Below are positions 1-12,575 of a DNA stretch of 64,000 nt, in pieces (position 1 is the first letter of the stretch; the number at the start of each line of letters is the position of its first letter). This DNA comes from Ceratothoa steindachneri (taxonomy: Eukaryota; Arthropoda; Malacostraca; Isopoda; Cymothoidae). Both the position numbers and the translations under genes were made by a program. Below the pieces are notes generated by a model that was not told where the DNA came from, ran no database searches, and saw only the letters and a program-made list of their open reading frames with translations. The stretch covers positions 70,781,637-70,845,636 of the forward strand of contig OZ018330.1 in the NCBI GenBank assembly GCA_963969495.1, read 5' to 3'.

Positions 1-1287
1 AAACATCACCGGAATTAATTCCCAGACTTGATCGACGCAATTGCCGAAACATATTAGGTATGTGGTGATAGAGTGTTTTTAAACAGCTGTTTTATTCGTT
101 TAGTCTCATGTTATTTCTTTCTGCAACTTCACCTGGTTTACGTTACTCAGTGGCTAGGTTAGATTAGGTCACTTTAGTTTAGACCAGGGGCGCGCCACCT
201 TTTCCGAGTGAGGGCTAGATGAGACTTTTGGGAGCAGGCCGCGTGCCGGAGTGACAAACGAAATCCCCAAAGTCGCCATATATATATTTACTAGAATACA
301 AAATATTTTGGTCTCTATGAAATATTTCGTATCTGTGAGGGAAATGCATTTTTGTCACGTTTTTTACTCATTTTCACTGCCAGACGTAAGACCCATTGCC
401 CTTCCCCTCTACGTGTTTACTGAGACAGATGCTGTTTGGCAGAATTTATTTATTTTTTTATGGCTGGGGTTTCGCAGGCCGGATTGAAATACTAATGCCG
501 AGCAAGGTGGCGCGTCAGACCCTAGGCTTTCGCGGATCGGAGGTTGCCCGCCCCTGGCTTAGACGATAGGTTAGGTCATAAGAAAAATCATAAACCAGCA
601 TATACGTACTGGACTACTTAGCGTCTTCGTATCAAATTTTAAAGCAACTGAGACTTGATTGGAATTATAAATTAGTGATTAGGCTATTTGGATCAATAGG
701 CTCGATTAGCTTAGTAAAAGCTGTATATTTCCTGACGCATATCATCATGTTTCTTACAGTTTGGCACTAGGCGTCTGCTTCGAGTGACGTTATTAGAAAG
801 CTTACGTTTTTAGCGAGAAAGTCGAGAACATGATGTGGTGCCTTGGTCAGCACATTCTCGGAAAGCATGACGTAATTTAAGATTACCCACAAAATCCAAG
901 CTTTTAATCATGTGATGAAAAAATGACGACTGTTAAACTGTCCGAAACAAGATAACGCATGGCAAAACTGCCATGACTAAGCTATTCGAGACCCTTCCCC
1001 CCTCATTCCCTCTTATCCTGCTTTGCCTAACTTGGACCAAATTTTCTACTTTCCTTCTTCATCGAGGTAAGGAGTCATAAATACACTGTCCCTAATTCCT
1101 CATTTGAAAATGAAGAAGGTTTACTTGTCAATTCAAATCTTCATTTATCTTGCGCGGGAGTTTCTCTTTCCGTGTTTAGCTTTGTTTGTTTCACATTTCT
1201 CCCCTTACCTATGTACCGATTCCCCTTATGTTTCCACTAGTTAAAAACTAATCGCCTGTCTTTGCTCAATTTGGTGGGAACACTTAC
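1..1287. other. Intron sequence 3' of the first dynein exon block, nothing recognised
   Basis: AT-rich, with frequent stops in all frames and no recognisable protein, RNA or repeat structure. The segment 180-560 is more GC-rich and may be a small repeat, but I could not name it. Confidence 0.6.
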
Positions 1288-1457
1288 TCTGCCACAGCTT
1301 CAGCCCAACGCACTTTCTCGGAGGACAGCCCCCCGACCAGTCGATTTGCGAGTTGGATAGTGACAGCTGTCGCATCTGCTTCTTCCTGGCACTTCATCTT
1401 TTCCGTCGTCGCCTTTTCATATTGGGCGCGCAGCTGCGCCAGCTGTTCTTCCAAGCT
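1288..1457 (-). CDS. Dynein heavy chain exon: coiled coil 2 to AAA5 entry
   Basis: The acceptor AACTGGGACAG precedes 1457 and the donor GTAAGT follows 1288. Length 170 bases: 56 codons plus two bases. Translation starts SLEEQLAQLRAQYEKATTEK and contains the conserved block TIQLANRLVGGLSSEKVRWA, which in the family directly follows coiled coil 2. Phase 0 at its start agrees with the phase 0 end of the exon at 31377, so the intervening 29.9 kb is one intron unless a small exon was missed; the family alignment leaves no gap to fill. No later exon was recognised in 1-1287. Confidence 0.94.
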
Positions 1458-4400
1458 CTGTCCCAGTTACGGCCGAGAAAAACGAAAGAGCGGTAATTTT
1501 CCCCAGAGGATTTTAAGTTTTATTAAAGAGAGGGGAAGTGGAATTTGCGAGATCGGTCAAGAACAAATTCGGTCAACGGAGAAAGAAAGAAAGGAGATCA
1601 GGAAGACGAAGTAAAACAAATGATTAGAAAGCACTGCTGACACGAAAACCGAAAACGAGACGATAATTTTTTCCAAGATTAACATAATCATCTTTCAATG
1701 CCGGATTCAAAATTTTAAAAAAATAAAGAGAACCTCAATGAGAACATCTCCCGTAGAAGGTTTGTAGAGAAAAGTGAAATGTGTGGGAGATAAATATCCG
1801 CAGCCGGACTGCTGGAAATGGAATCTGGCGTGTCTTCTGCAGTTGATACCACTTTGCAGGCAAGTTCATAAATCGAGCCCGAATATGCAGAAATAAGAAC
1901 TAATACCTGACTGAGGATGTATGCACATAGGGAGGTGGCAAGGAATAAAACGAAAGATTATTTTATCGGATGTGAAGAAGAAATTCCAAGAGATGTTTCT
2001 TGGTGGAAATGGAGGGGATAAATTATTTTCCCTTGTACTTACCAATAGACACAGGGTTGTGCAGGGAATAAAAAAAAATGATAAACAAACTACACGAACT
2101 ACTCCAGTGTTTAGTGGAAATTGCTGATAAATTCGTGAAAAGAGAAGAGAAAACAACAAATAGAGAATATAGAGTTGAATTTAATGCAAGATAAAAGCAA
2201 ACACACTTCTTAAAAAGGGTATACTAATAATGAAGAAGAAAAACCGCTAGACCGGACCACCAGGTCCCATAAATGCTCGATTGTGTTAGGTTACTAAATA
2301 TATTAATAAACTCATATATGTACGCACAATGAAAGGCGGAGCCGGTGTAGGTAGAGAGGAGTAGGAAAAGAAATAAAAAAATAAGTGAGAACGGGAGTAA
2401 CAGAGTCGAAGTTGATCTATTTTGACCTTCTCCATATAGCGGAAAGATTTGGTAGAATAGAACAGCTCCATTGTGTGGACCTACTGATTTTATCGTGGAT
2501 TCCGAACCACGCAGCCTTGGTCCTTCCATCTCTTTTAGTTCTTTTATTCCACGTTTGCAACTTCATACAGGTATCGGGTGAACCGCTAGCTGTTACTTTT
2601 TGCAGTTTCTCTTTCATTCATGTATTTAATGTGACATTCAGGCCGTTATGTTTTTTTAAGCTCTGAGCTATATGAGCTTGTTTGTTGTTTATATAGTATG
2701 TTGCGGTGTTGTTTTGTATGTTCTTATTTGTTTGTTATTTATTTATTTGTTTCATCTTATTTTAATTTTCTGTAGAGTTTATTCGTTTCAATTTTCGTTT
2801 TCCTCTTGCATTTTCTTCATTTTTGTTTATCACTTTTCACTACACTTGTGTTTTTGTATTAAACTTATTTATTCAGTTACAGTTAAGTTCAGTTACCTAT
2901 TACTTCACTTCACTTTGGTTTGTTTGTTATTTCGTTTCCATTCGGGACTTTTTTTTGTCATCGTTTCACTAATCGGCTGTTGATTTGTTCGGTAGTTTTG
3001 TTCACTTTGGTTTTCTTATTCGGGTATCTTTCTGGCCTTCGATTTGGTTGATTTGGGATAAAAAATAACATCAATAGGTTATAAAAATCACATAGCAGAA
3101 AGGAAAAAAAGGACAACACTGAGCATGGAAAATACAAATAAAATTTACATGGCACTAGGAAAGGAGGTATCAGTGTACTCACCGATTCCAATCAACAGCG
3201 AGACGAAGACCAAAAAACCTTGAACTACAAAAGCTAAAAAATATAGCTATCTATATCATAAAAAATCACAAAGACTAGAGAGAGTATAGAAGCCAGAGAC
3301 GTTTACATTAAGAAACTGACATGGAACCCCTCAATGTTAATAGCATAAAGAACAGAGCGGAGAAAATGAGTTCACTTCCTCGCTATTTGCAGATAATACT
3401 CTATTATCAGAGCAGAAATCTCTTAGAATACTCGATTCCCAAGCGGTAGGTACACGCTGACAGTTGAGGAGGAACCGTTGTTTACGTAAAAAATGAAGTC
3501 AATAACATACAATAGAGCCTAATTAAGTCTGCTCCAATTAACCAACTCAAGAAACCAAAAACTATAGAGACACAAAATCTAACACCAAAAAAACAAGATA
3601 ACCAATCAAGACAACCGATAAGGCAACCAAAAAGTCAACCCAAATTGACCTAAACAACCACAACATGAATTAATTTATAAGTGACATAAGTGATGTCCAA
3701 AATTTTAACTGGAAATTAAAAAGAGAAAAAAAGACAAAATGACGTTGAAGTGAGTAAACAATAGTGGAAAAATAAACCAAATGGGAAGAGCGCGATAAGT
3801 TTAAAATACAAACACAAAAAAGACAAAATGTGAAAGTGAAAAAGTTAACAGACAAATATTGAAATAAAAACCCAAAGCTAAGTGTATTTAAGTGAAAAAT
3901 GTATAATCAATGTGAGAAAAACTCAAGTTAAAGTGAACTAAAGTGGAAAGATTCAAATTAGAGTACAAACTAATGAATACAAATAAACACTACAACATAA
4001 ACATCACAAAAAAAACAACCAACATAAACTTAAACAACTAAATACACATAAAGGTAAGAATGCTACATTAAACACAGAGGGGAAGTCAGATGAAGGATCT
4101 ACCGGGGGTGTCTCCTTACTCTCTTTTCCACATCGGGACAGGAGAGGGGAGAGATACCACTAGCGGCGATGAATCTTTCCTTCTTACTCTCCCCCACAAA
4201 ATGTAACCATTGGAGGACTCAGTCTGGCCGCTTCCACCCCCATTGCGAAGCTCATAAATGGCAAAGGAAGCAATCTCGGCTAGACGTAATGGCGGTCATT
4301 TCGGCGAGCGAACAGAAGAATAAGAAGAAATATATTCGCCCATGAGGCTTAACATGTTTCATATTTGCGTTAGATAACTTGATTGCCGGAAAAGTCTAAG

Positions 4401-5180
4401 TTGTAGTTGGTATTTGAGTAGAGTGTACCCCTGCAGAAACCCGGTTAGGTGACTCCAAAAAGAGGGGCCCAGTTAGCAGTCACGAGCACTAACTCAACTG
4501 CGGTCTGTTGATTGGCCTACGCCTATTTAAGTAGGGTGAACAAGGAGACTGCGAATCTCGGGAGGGATAGGCGAGTTATGAATAGGATATACAGAGGACT
4601 CTCCCCCTAGTGAAGCTGGGTAATTATTTACCTTACAGACGTCACCAACTAAGAGCACCACACAAAGTGAGGTACACTAGAACACTGGCAAAGAAACATG
4701 GCCCCTGGATGTATTAAAAAGACTGCCCCTACGACTAATGCCTAATGGAGAAAAAAAAGGACCCTGCAAGAAGTCGCCCGACAGATTTTCTCCGACCTGG
4801 AAATATGATTGATCAGGTGCATCCAACCGTCCACTGGATTTACGGATATCTTGATAGAAGCACACACATGCGAGGAAACAAAGCCAGAACTGGCTCGAAG
4901 TACAAGAAGTGATCAAATTCAGAGATCACACTCATGTTTTTTAAGTAGTGTGTGAAAAGACTGAAATGGCCTCTGAAACATCGAAAAAGGATTGTGGTCA
5001 TTTAGCATGTTGATTCCCCCACGGAGATCCAGAGAGACGTCTTCGTCAACGTTTCGATGTGCTTCACTTTCTATATAATTAACAAAACTGCCCATAGAAA
5101 ATACTTATAGTATGTTTTGAATGTGCTACGAAGGTCATACATCCTCAATTGATTGCACAAACGTAGCAAAGAAATATATT
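1458..5180. other. Intron sequence, nothing recognised
   Basis: AT-rich intron. 2670-2960 is strongly T-rich on the plus strand (TTTGTTTATT-like runs) and 3540-4030 is A-rich, so short open frames here are composition effects. 4080-4570 is GC-richer, with CTCTC and GGGG runs resembling the untranslated parts of the LINE family at 5.2, 15.4 and 20.3 kb, but the match is too weak to call. Confidence 0.5.
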
Positions 5181-5205
5181 CATTGAGAGGGAAACACATC
5201 GGATA

Positions 5206-7060
5206 ATGGCTATGCTATGCCGAAAAATATTGAAGTTTTCTAATGGAAGGAAAGAGAATTGCAGAAGAAGAAGAAGAAGACAATTAGAAGAAACACTTTT
5301 ACGCAGATGCAACCGGAAAAGAAAACTTAATCATATCACGCTAGCGAACATGACAGAACTTATGTACGCCAAAATATACACATGCGTAATACACGCACAC
5401 GTGCAAAACACACTTCAACCAGAGACAAAAGCGAACACAATAAACTCGTTGCTTGAAGCTAATGGCTTAAAACCGATCGACATTCCCCATCAATTCGACT
5501 CGTCGGCAATTTTAAATATGTAAATGAAGGAAAGCAACACTAAATATGACAAAAAGGAAGAACCACAAAGGAACAGGCTCAGAAAAAAAGTGATACAGGA
5601 AAATGTTCGGATTCTTCGGAAGAGTAACAGAAGAGAGTAAGACGAAAGATGCAAAAATGGAAGAAAGGAAAGTCAGTCAGGAAAGAGACTCACCCCGAGG
5701 CGAAAATCCCCCAGCCTTGCTCTCCTATCGACGAGCAGAGGCAGTCAAGAAACCAAGGCAAACAAAAAGCAGCAGACCAGAAAACGGAAAAAAACACTGA
5801 AACACATCGCTAATGTAAAAAAAAAATGAGTAAATGTACCAGCAAGCATCGGATAAAGGACCATATCAAACACCCTGGATACTATGAAACTTAAAATCTT
5901 ACAACTAAATATCCACGGATAGAGAGAGAAGAAGAAGCAAATTGACGGAAAATTCTTTTGAAGAATGGATCCAGACATCATCTTCATCGCGGAAGACGGA
6001 GTCAACTCGAACATCGGTAAGGAAAAAATACGGCATTACGACATCATAGCCGTAAACCCAACAGGGTAGGACCACGACCGAGCCGCTATCGCGATTAATA
6101 AGGACATCCAATACATAACTCGTGAGAAATTAAATGCATAGATCGCCGAGGAAATAAAAATGATATTAACCAACCTCATAAGAGCTAAAGGACTCTAACG
6201 ACCAAGAAGTAATCATTTGCTGGTAAACAACTTCACACACATCTTTAACAACAGAAGCCCGGTTACATACACGAGCGATATTTATGCCCTTGCGCATCGA
6301 TCGTGTACCTAACGAGAAACAGGGCAGATTACATCTGGAAACTATTCGCAAGAGGAATCTGCCATCGACTGGGACGACATTACCCAATTTACGTAACAAA
6401 AACCACAGGCTCAAAATGAAAACCAATCGAAATGACTAAGGATTACCTAGTTTTATTAATTACAAAAATATAACACGATATCGACACATAAGCAAGTAAA
6501 AAGAGTGACGAGAGAGAAAGCTAAAGCAGTAGTAGAGAGGATTAACATAACTATTTTCAAAACTATATTACTATTAAACGGAAAGAGATAAACATGACCG
6601 CCATGCAACCTAGCATTCACGTGCAAACCTCCTACTTCCTTCCACTTTATACGCGGGACAGGAAAATAAATTTTTTTTTGAATAGGCATAGGCGTAGTAC
6701 ACACCGAGCATCGGATCTCACGTATATTTGTAGATCCACCCACCGCCTTGATCACCTGTCGACCCTTCTCCATTTCTAGTTTTGCTATCTCTACTCTTTA
6801 CTCTCCCTCTTCCTCTCTGTCCTCAACCTTCTCCACGTCTCCAGTGGGAGCCCGCAAGAGCTCTTGGAGTACCGGTGGGGAGGTTGGGGTGGGTCTCTAG
6901 TCCCTCTTCCACCTCCGGCCATCCTAGATGGAAGGAGGGAGGGGGGGGGGTAAGCAGATCTTTCTCTTTCGCTCACCTAAAGCTGAATAAAAATACTACC
7001 CAGTGGTGGGATTGGGTAGGGTGGGGGATGATGAGAAGGAATAATGGATCCCTCGGATTT
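5206..7060 (+). mobile_element. Jockey-like LINE relic, copy 1 (ORF1 tail, endonuclease, 3' region)
   Basis: 5206-5520 encodes a basic protein ending in a segment shared with two other copies in the window (15.5 kb and 20.5 kb): YTCVIHAHVQN, then NSLLEANGLKP and FDSSAIL. From 5884 a broken frame begins MKLKILQLNIHG and contains MDPDIIFIAEDG, the start of an apurinic endonuclease domain. Stops occur within it and there is no reverse transcriptase. 6582-6640 matches the 3' region of copy 2 (GGAAAGAGATAA, then TGCAAACCTCCTACTTCCTT), so the RT part appears deleted. Clade placement is inference. Confidence 0.7.
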
Positions 7061-7083
7061 CACTAAACAGCAACGACGACAAA

Positions 7084-7474
7084 TTGAACAAAGAGGAAAC
7101 CTCAAGATGTGCTAAACCAAGTAAAGTTTAATGTAATTTTTCGGCAGTACATAAGTTAAACACGAACCTTATTGTCCAACACTCAAATATGGTTATTTCT
7201 AATTTAGTGGTCTTTAAAGCAACATTAAGAAAAAGGACTTTCGCATAATATATCTTTATGGGTTCATACTTGGGGAAAAAAAGTTAGTGAAACTTTATAA
7301 AACATTAACGAATAATTTGGCCAAGGATCGGTTCCTGTTCGTAGGTCAGCATGTAAGCTTGCTGGAACATTGTGAGCAAGCAAATCATGCATTTCCTCCA
7401 CCCACTTGTTTAAAATTGGAAAAAGAAAGGAGATGGATAAGTTCATACCACATGAGCTGACAGTTGACCAACAA
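7084..7474 (+). mobile_element. Mariner relic A, left half (interrupted by LTR element)
   Basis: The DNA is clearly similar over its whole length to the left part of the mariner at 62.66-63.15 kb, including the shared strings AGCAAATCATGCATTTCC and GGATCGGTTCCTGTTCGTA (one mismatch in the other copy). It stops at ACAA (7471-7474), where the LTR retrotransposon starts. The matching right half resumes at 15000. Coding capacity for transposase is heavily decayed. Confidence 0.85.
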
Positions 7475-8579
7475 AATAGTCGTGTCGTAGAATAGCGTCA
7501 AGTTAACCCTTTCTGCGTTTACGAGTGTCTCGTAGATATATAATATAAGCAAATTACTGAATGTAGGTTGGCCACAGTCGACTATCTTGGAGGTTCCGAG
7601 ATAACAGATAAAAGGGCACAAAAATAACTTTACTAATATGCAAATTAATATTATTTTACAAGATTAAAAGGACTTTTAAACCAAGCTAAACACACATTAG
7701 GTGTACACGGGTCTCAAAGGCTAAAGGAGGGGGGGGGGGAGACTTGGTGAGGACGGTCACCGTATAAACAAACGAACAATATTGGCCGAGGGACGCTCGA
7801 ATGACCTTGAGCGTATACTAAGCTGATGATGAAGGCTTTACAATGGGATGATGGGGGGAAGGGGGATAGAGAGAGCACACTTGCACAGGAGATTTGCACA
7901 TTGCTGTTACCTCAAACATTTGGTCCGAGGGAGTAATTCTTGCCTTGGCGCAAAGTTCAAACAATATTCTCTTGACAATGACTATTACGGGGTGAAATTA
8001 AATCTTGCTTCCGAGTAAGACGAATCGAGACTAAGCGCGCTGCGATCGAGGACCGGGAGGAAGCGGTTAGAGGTAGACTCACGTGAATTAACGATAATAC
8101 CGGAAGCTTGAGGGGTTCTGTGAGAATTGTGCACAGTCCAACGAGACACGAATAGCGGGTACAAAACGGGGAGGTGCAGACAGCGGATACGGACGAGGCA
8201 GGTTGGGCGGCGGATACTGACTTCCAACTCTGGCGCTGGAGGATTTATAGGGGTCGAATGGGGTTTTTCCCCTCCGTCCGAAGGAAAGGTTCTAGGGTCA
8301 GACGCATCGGCAAGCGAGAATAATCTCGGCCTTTTAGCGCGAGCGCGGGAAGGTTCTTAAGTCGACGAGGAGAACTTTGTCCGACTTCAGATGGGACTTT
8401 CTGGGCTCTCAAACTTGTCGCAGCTTCCTATGATGGCGGCATTTCAGGTCACTGCGCGTCTCATAATTTCGCACCTCCATTAGCGCAGACAAAAAGGGTC
8501 GCCCAGGTGTCTGTTGTCTCTCTCTCTCCATTGAAGGGCAAGGCAGCGTGTATCTTCCTCTCTCTCTCTCAGATCTCTG
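7475..8579 (-). repeat. 3' LTR of the Gmr1-like element
   Basis: Matches 13953-14999 in the same orientation throughout, for example GCGTTTACGAGTG near 7518 and TTGAAGGGCAA near 8530, roughly nine bases in ten by eye with several indels. Just outside it, on the element's own strand, lies a purine-rich run (AGGGATGGAGGAG, 8582-8596 region) fit for a polypurine tract. The ends do not show the usual TG...CA. Confidence 0.9.
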
Positions 8580-9030
8580 ATGCTCCTCCATCCCTAGATA
8601 GAACTTCAGTTAAAGAAGTGACATTGGGGAATTATTAGTGGGGAATGAATATAACCTAAAATCGCATGACAATAGCGAATAAAGCTGGTGCCAAAGTACA
8701 AAATAGTTATACAATGCTACACAATGTTATACAAGGTTATATAATGCTACGTCATGGTTGCCGAAGGATATTTTTTTTCTCTATGATACCATTAAGTGGG
8801 GCTCACTGCCCCGAGGGTGAGTTATTCTACGATTATACAAAACCCCCCAAAAAATTAAGGATATAAAAGGAATTTACTGTACACATATAAACAAACACGC
8901 AAACAAAAATATATACTCATAAAGGATACGCGTTTTATTATTATATGGTTAAATATAAAAAAATTATTTTATAAACAAAATTAATAAATGGATAACAAAA
9001 AAAGGAAATTGCTCGGAATTAGTTTGGAGA

Positions 9031-9166
9031 AGGATCTAACGGGTTCCTACTTAAACTATCAGCCATACAGTTATCGGTGCCTTTTAAGTACAAAATGAAG
9101 GATCTAACGGGTTCATACTTAAACTATCAGCCATACAGTTATCGGTGCCTTTTAAGTACAAAATGC
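9031..9166. repeat. 68-bp tandem duplication inside the LTR element
   Basis: 9031-9098 is repeated at 9099-9166 with one substitution seen (TTCCTAC against TTCATAC). It lies downstream of RNase H in element orientation, in the untranslated region before the 3' LTR. Confidence 0.95.
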
Positions 9167-9202
9167 GGAATTGGAATTCCTGGAGAGACAAGCTCCAACG
9201 CA

Positions 9203-10466
9203 TCAAACGACCGTTATTATTCTTGATGTTACGTAGGTATGATAAGGATTTGTGGTCCGTTTTAAATACAAATTTTTGCCTAATAAATATATTCTAAATT
9301 TACAGATTCCCCAAATGATACCGAGTGCCTTTTTCTCAATTACCGCACAATTCTTCTTACGCACGAATAATTTTTTGCTTGCGTAAGCGATGGGGAAACT
9401 TTCGCCGTTATCATCATACTGGAGGAGAACAAAACCTACACCGTGATTACTCACGTCGGTGCGAATGCGAAACAGTTTGTCCGGGTTAGGGAGGCGGAGG
9501 ATAGGCACGGATGCCTACTTCTCCTTGAGATTGTTGAAGCTGTGAGTTGAGAGTGGCGTCCACTCGAGGCGTTTGGGGGTTTTCTTCTTTAATAGCTCAC
9601 AAAGGGGGGCGGAAACAGTCGCGAAGCTGGGTATAAAGCGACAATAGAACGACGCAGACCATAAGAAGGATCGCAGATGCTTTTGATTAATGGGCGACGG
9701 CATGTCCACGATGGCCCAGATCTTTTTTTGCTGGTGGGGGCTAATCGATTATTCCCGATATGGAAGCCGAGGTAATCGATAGTGACAAAAGAGAAGTGGC
9801 ACTTGCCGGGGCTAATTGTCAAATTGTGGTACCGGAGTCGATACTGAAGGGCTTGAAGGGTGGTCAAGAGTTGATCCCAATTTTCGGTGGCCACATAAAC
9901 ATTATCGAAATAGAAGGTGACGTTGGGTAAGCCTTCTAAAATCCTCCTCATGTTCCTGTTAAAATTGCTGCAAGCCGTCAACAGACAGAAAGGGAGCCGC
10001 CGGAACTGCATAAGGCCCTTCTCAGTGGAAAAAGCAGTAGATTTCTTCACTTTCTTCCTTAGGGGGATCTGATAATAGGCCTTGCATAGATCCAACTTGG
10101 AGATGAACGTGGCCTTCTCAAAAAGGTGGAGGTTCTGATCTATGGTGGGATTGGTTGGGCATCGAATATGGTAACCGAATTTAGCTTTCTAAAATCAATG
10201 CACATTCGATAAAAACCATCGGCCTTCTTTATCATGACAACCAGGAAACAGTAGCTCGACTCCAAAGGTTCGATGATCTGAAACCTTAGAAGTTTATCCA
10301 CTACCTTATTGAATGCTTCCGGGAGGTGTATAGGCAGGGAGTAGGGTTTGGAACGGATAGGTTCCAGGCTGGTTAGTTGTATATTGTGCTCAAAGTGAGC
10401 AGCACAACAGAGGATCTAAGTGATGACGCCATCAAAAACACTCAAGAGCGCTTGCAGTTGATCCTT
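9203..10466 (-). pseudogene. Reverse transcriptase and RNase H of the Gmr1-like element
   Basis: Reading down the minus strand, 10390-10100 gives EPIRSKPYSLPIHLPEAFNK and RMCIDFRKLNSVT (fingers), then 10095 onward MDLCKAYYQIPLRKKVKKS and MQFRRLPFCLLTA (palm). The catalytic box reads FYFDNV where a double aspartate is expected, so the second Asp is Asn. The thumb and connection follow (DYLGFHIG, LRSFLWSASFYCRFIP), and RNase H (FRIRTDVSNHGVGFVL, ASKKLF) lies at 9508-9203. Several frameshifts and stops separate these pieces. RT ends the polyprotein; no integrase follows it. Confidence 0.9.
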
Positions 10467-11899
10467 TTAAAGAGATGGTAACTGGTCGCCTATCTTAATT
10501 TCCGCAGGCGGGGAATTATTATAATCGAGCAAGACATGCAACGGGTATTCCTTGTCTTGCTCCACGTAAGCGACTTGGATTAGGCAAAAGGGATCCAGGG
10601 GGGAACCAGATTCCATAGGGGACTCTTCATCGATTGCAACTATCTGGTTGATGCTCACGCGCCGGTGATACCGCTTGAACATATTAATATGGAAGAGCTT
10701 TCTTCCCGAGGGGGTTTCAATAAGGTAATCGACGGGGCCACGCTTCTCGAATATGGAGTAGGGGCCCTTCCACTGGCTCAACAATTTGTTGTTCTCAGTG
10801 GGGAGGAGAAGCAAAACTTCTTCTCCGGGGTTAAATTTCCTTTCTTTTGACTTGCAATCGAAATATGTCTTATACTTGTCAAAATTGACGTCGCCGTTCT
10901 GAGATGCAATTTCGTCGCACTTTTCCAGCCTCTTTCTTAAATCCAGTAGATACGAGTAAGGAGTCTGGATATTTTGATCCAATTTCTGATTGGAATAAAG
11001 TTCCTTTAGGATACTAAGCGGGTCTTTGACGTTCCTACCATATAAAAGTTCAAAGATGGCGAATCCCAGTGTACAATGGAGAATTTCACGGTAGGCAAAG
11101 AGGGCTACCAGAAGGAAGCACTACCATTCAGTGGGCTGATCTGCACACAACTTCCTAAAAATAGCCTTGAGGCTTCAATTAAGCCTTTCGCATATTCCAT
11201 TCCCACTCTGGTGAAAAGGAGTGGGAAATATGGGCTTGATCATCAATAATTTACTAACGTACTCCATTAATTCGGGGGTGAATTGACGACCACGATCCGA
11301 AAGGATTTCTTTGGGAATGCCCACTCGGGAAAATATGCGATAAGGGCTTTGGCGCAGAAGATGCTATCGATTTTCTTGAGTGGTACAGCCTCGGGGGATC
11401 GAGTGGAAAAGTCGACTAGCGTTAAAACGTAACTATGGCCTTTGCTCGATGTGGGGTGGATCGGTTTGATAAATTCGATAGCTATTCAGGAGAAGGGTTC
11501 AGAGATTAGTGGTCCCTTATGCAAGGGCGCAGGTCTGACTCGTCCTTTTATTGCCGTCTTTTGGCAAATGTCGAACGAACGACAATTTTGCAGAATTTCG
11601 TCGATCGCGCCAGGCCAATAAAAATATTTGAAGCTCTGAGTGAACTTCGTGTGACTAAAATGACCAGCAAATAGGCTATCGTCGTGAGCCGTTTGCAGGA
11701 TTAGAGGGACGTGGTAACGGGGTACACATAGTGTGCGGGACTCGGTGTCGTTTTCCTTGGTGCACACTCGATAGAGGAGGTCGTCATTGATGAGGAAGGA
11801 AATGACCTTATTCACTCTGACGGTTTTGCGTCTTATTCTGGGATTTGAAACACAAGGGACGAAGAGATTCACATTCCCTCTGGCTTTTGGCAAAGTCAT
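10467..11899 (-). pseudogene. Integrase of the Gmr1-like element, upstream of RT
   Basis: 11899-11486 carries the zinc-binding domain (AHDDSLFAGHFSHTKF, then NCRSFDICQKTA). The usual CxxC is CRSF, so one Cys is lost. 11480-10990 holds the DDE core start (SKGHSYVLTLVDFSTRSPEA) and broken core segments. 10982-10467 is one long open frame with the C-terminal domain (WKGPYSIFEKRGPVDYLIE, LFHINMFKRYHRR). This domain normally closes a gypsy polyprotein; here RT follows immediately at 10466 and below. Confidence 0.92.
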
Positions 11900-12575
11900 G
11901 GATCATCGCAATCTGGAATTCGGAAGCAGACGTGGGTTCCATAGGTGTAGGGGCTTTCAGTTCCTTCTTCACGCTGTAACGGGTAGTAACAGGTTGAGCT
12001 ACGGGGGCGGAAGAAACGCGGGGGGACTGACCAATAAGGACAGAGTAAAACATGATGGGGACTCTCACGACTTCAGCCCAACCAGTAAAATACGCGCAAT
12101 CAATGTAGCAGTGAACAATGGGTAATTTATTGGCACGCCCCAAGTAATCATGCACTACGGCAAACTTCTCGTGTCCGGAGCTACAGGTGGGGGGGGGGGG
12201 GAGTCGGGCATCGGACACAACAATGCACGTGTTCCTTGTATCACGGACGAAGGTGGTGATCCTGCACCCATTCACGGCCTTAGTTTCAAATTGGAAGGCC
12301 TCAGGGGTACTTTTATCGAACAAAAAGTTTACTTGGTGTCCAGCCGTATTCAGCGGGTTCGAAGAAGAGGGGGCTTCATTTTGCGACGTTGGGGACGTAG
12401 AAGTGGCACTGACCTGGTGTACCTGGTGAGAAGGAGCGATGCTTCTAAACTGCGAGTTGTGAGGGCAGCTGGAGCTCACGTGGCCAGGAACTCCACAGGA
12501 ATAGCCCACGATGTTCCTCCTGGGGAACGACGAATCAGGGGGATAAGAGAGGTTCGGATTGGCGGACCCAGTCAC
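11808..12575 (-). pseudogene. Zinc knuckle and protease-like region of the Gmr1-like element
   Basis: A 255-codon open frame. Near its start is GYSCGVPGHVSSSC, a CCHC nucleocapsid knuckle whose first Cys is replaced by Gly. Further on, FVRDTRNTCIVVSDA resembles a retropepsin active site with the Gly after Asp-Thr changed to Arg. The run YIDCAYFTGWAEVVRVPIMF follows. It leads into the integrase zinc-binding domain. Protease assignment is inference from position and the DT motif. Confidence 0.7.

Noticed and set aside
1360..1614. 84-codon plus-strand frame
   Set aside because: It overlaps, antisense, the dynein exon at 1457-1288, whose minus-strand translation is strongly conserved.
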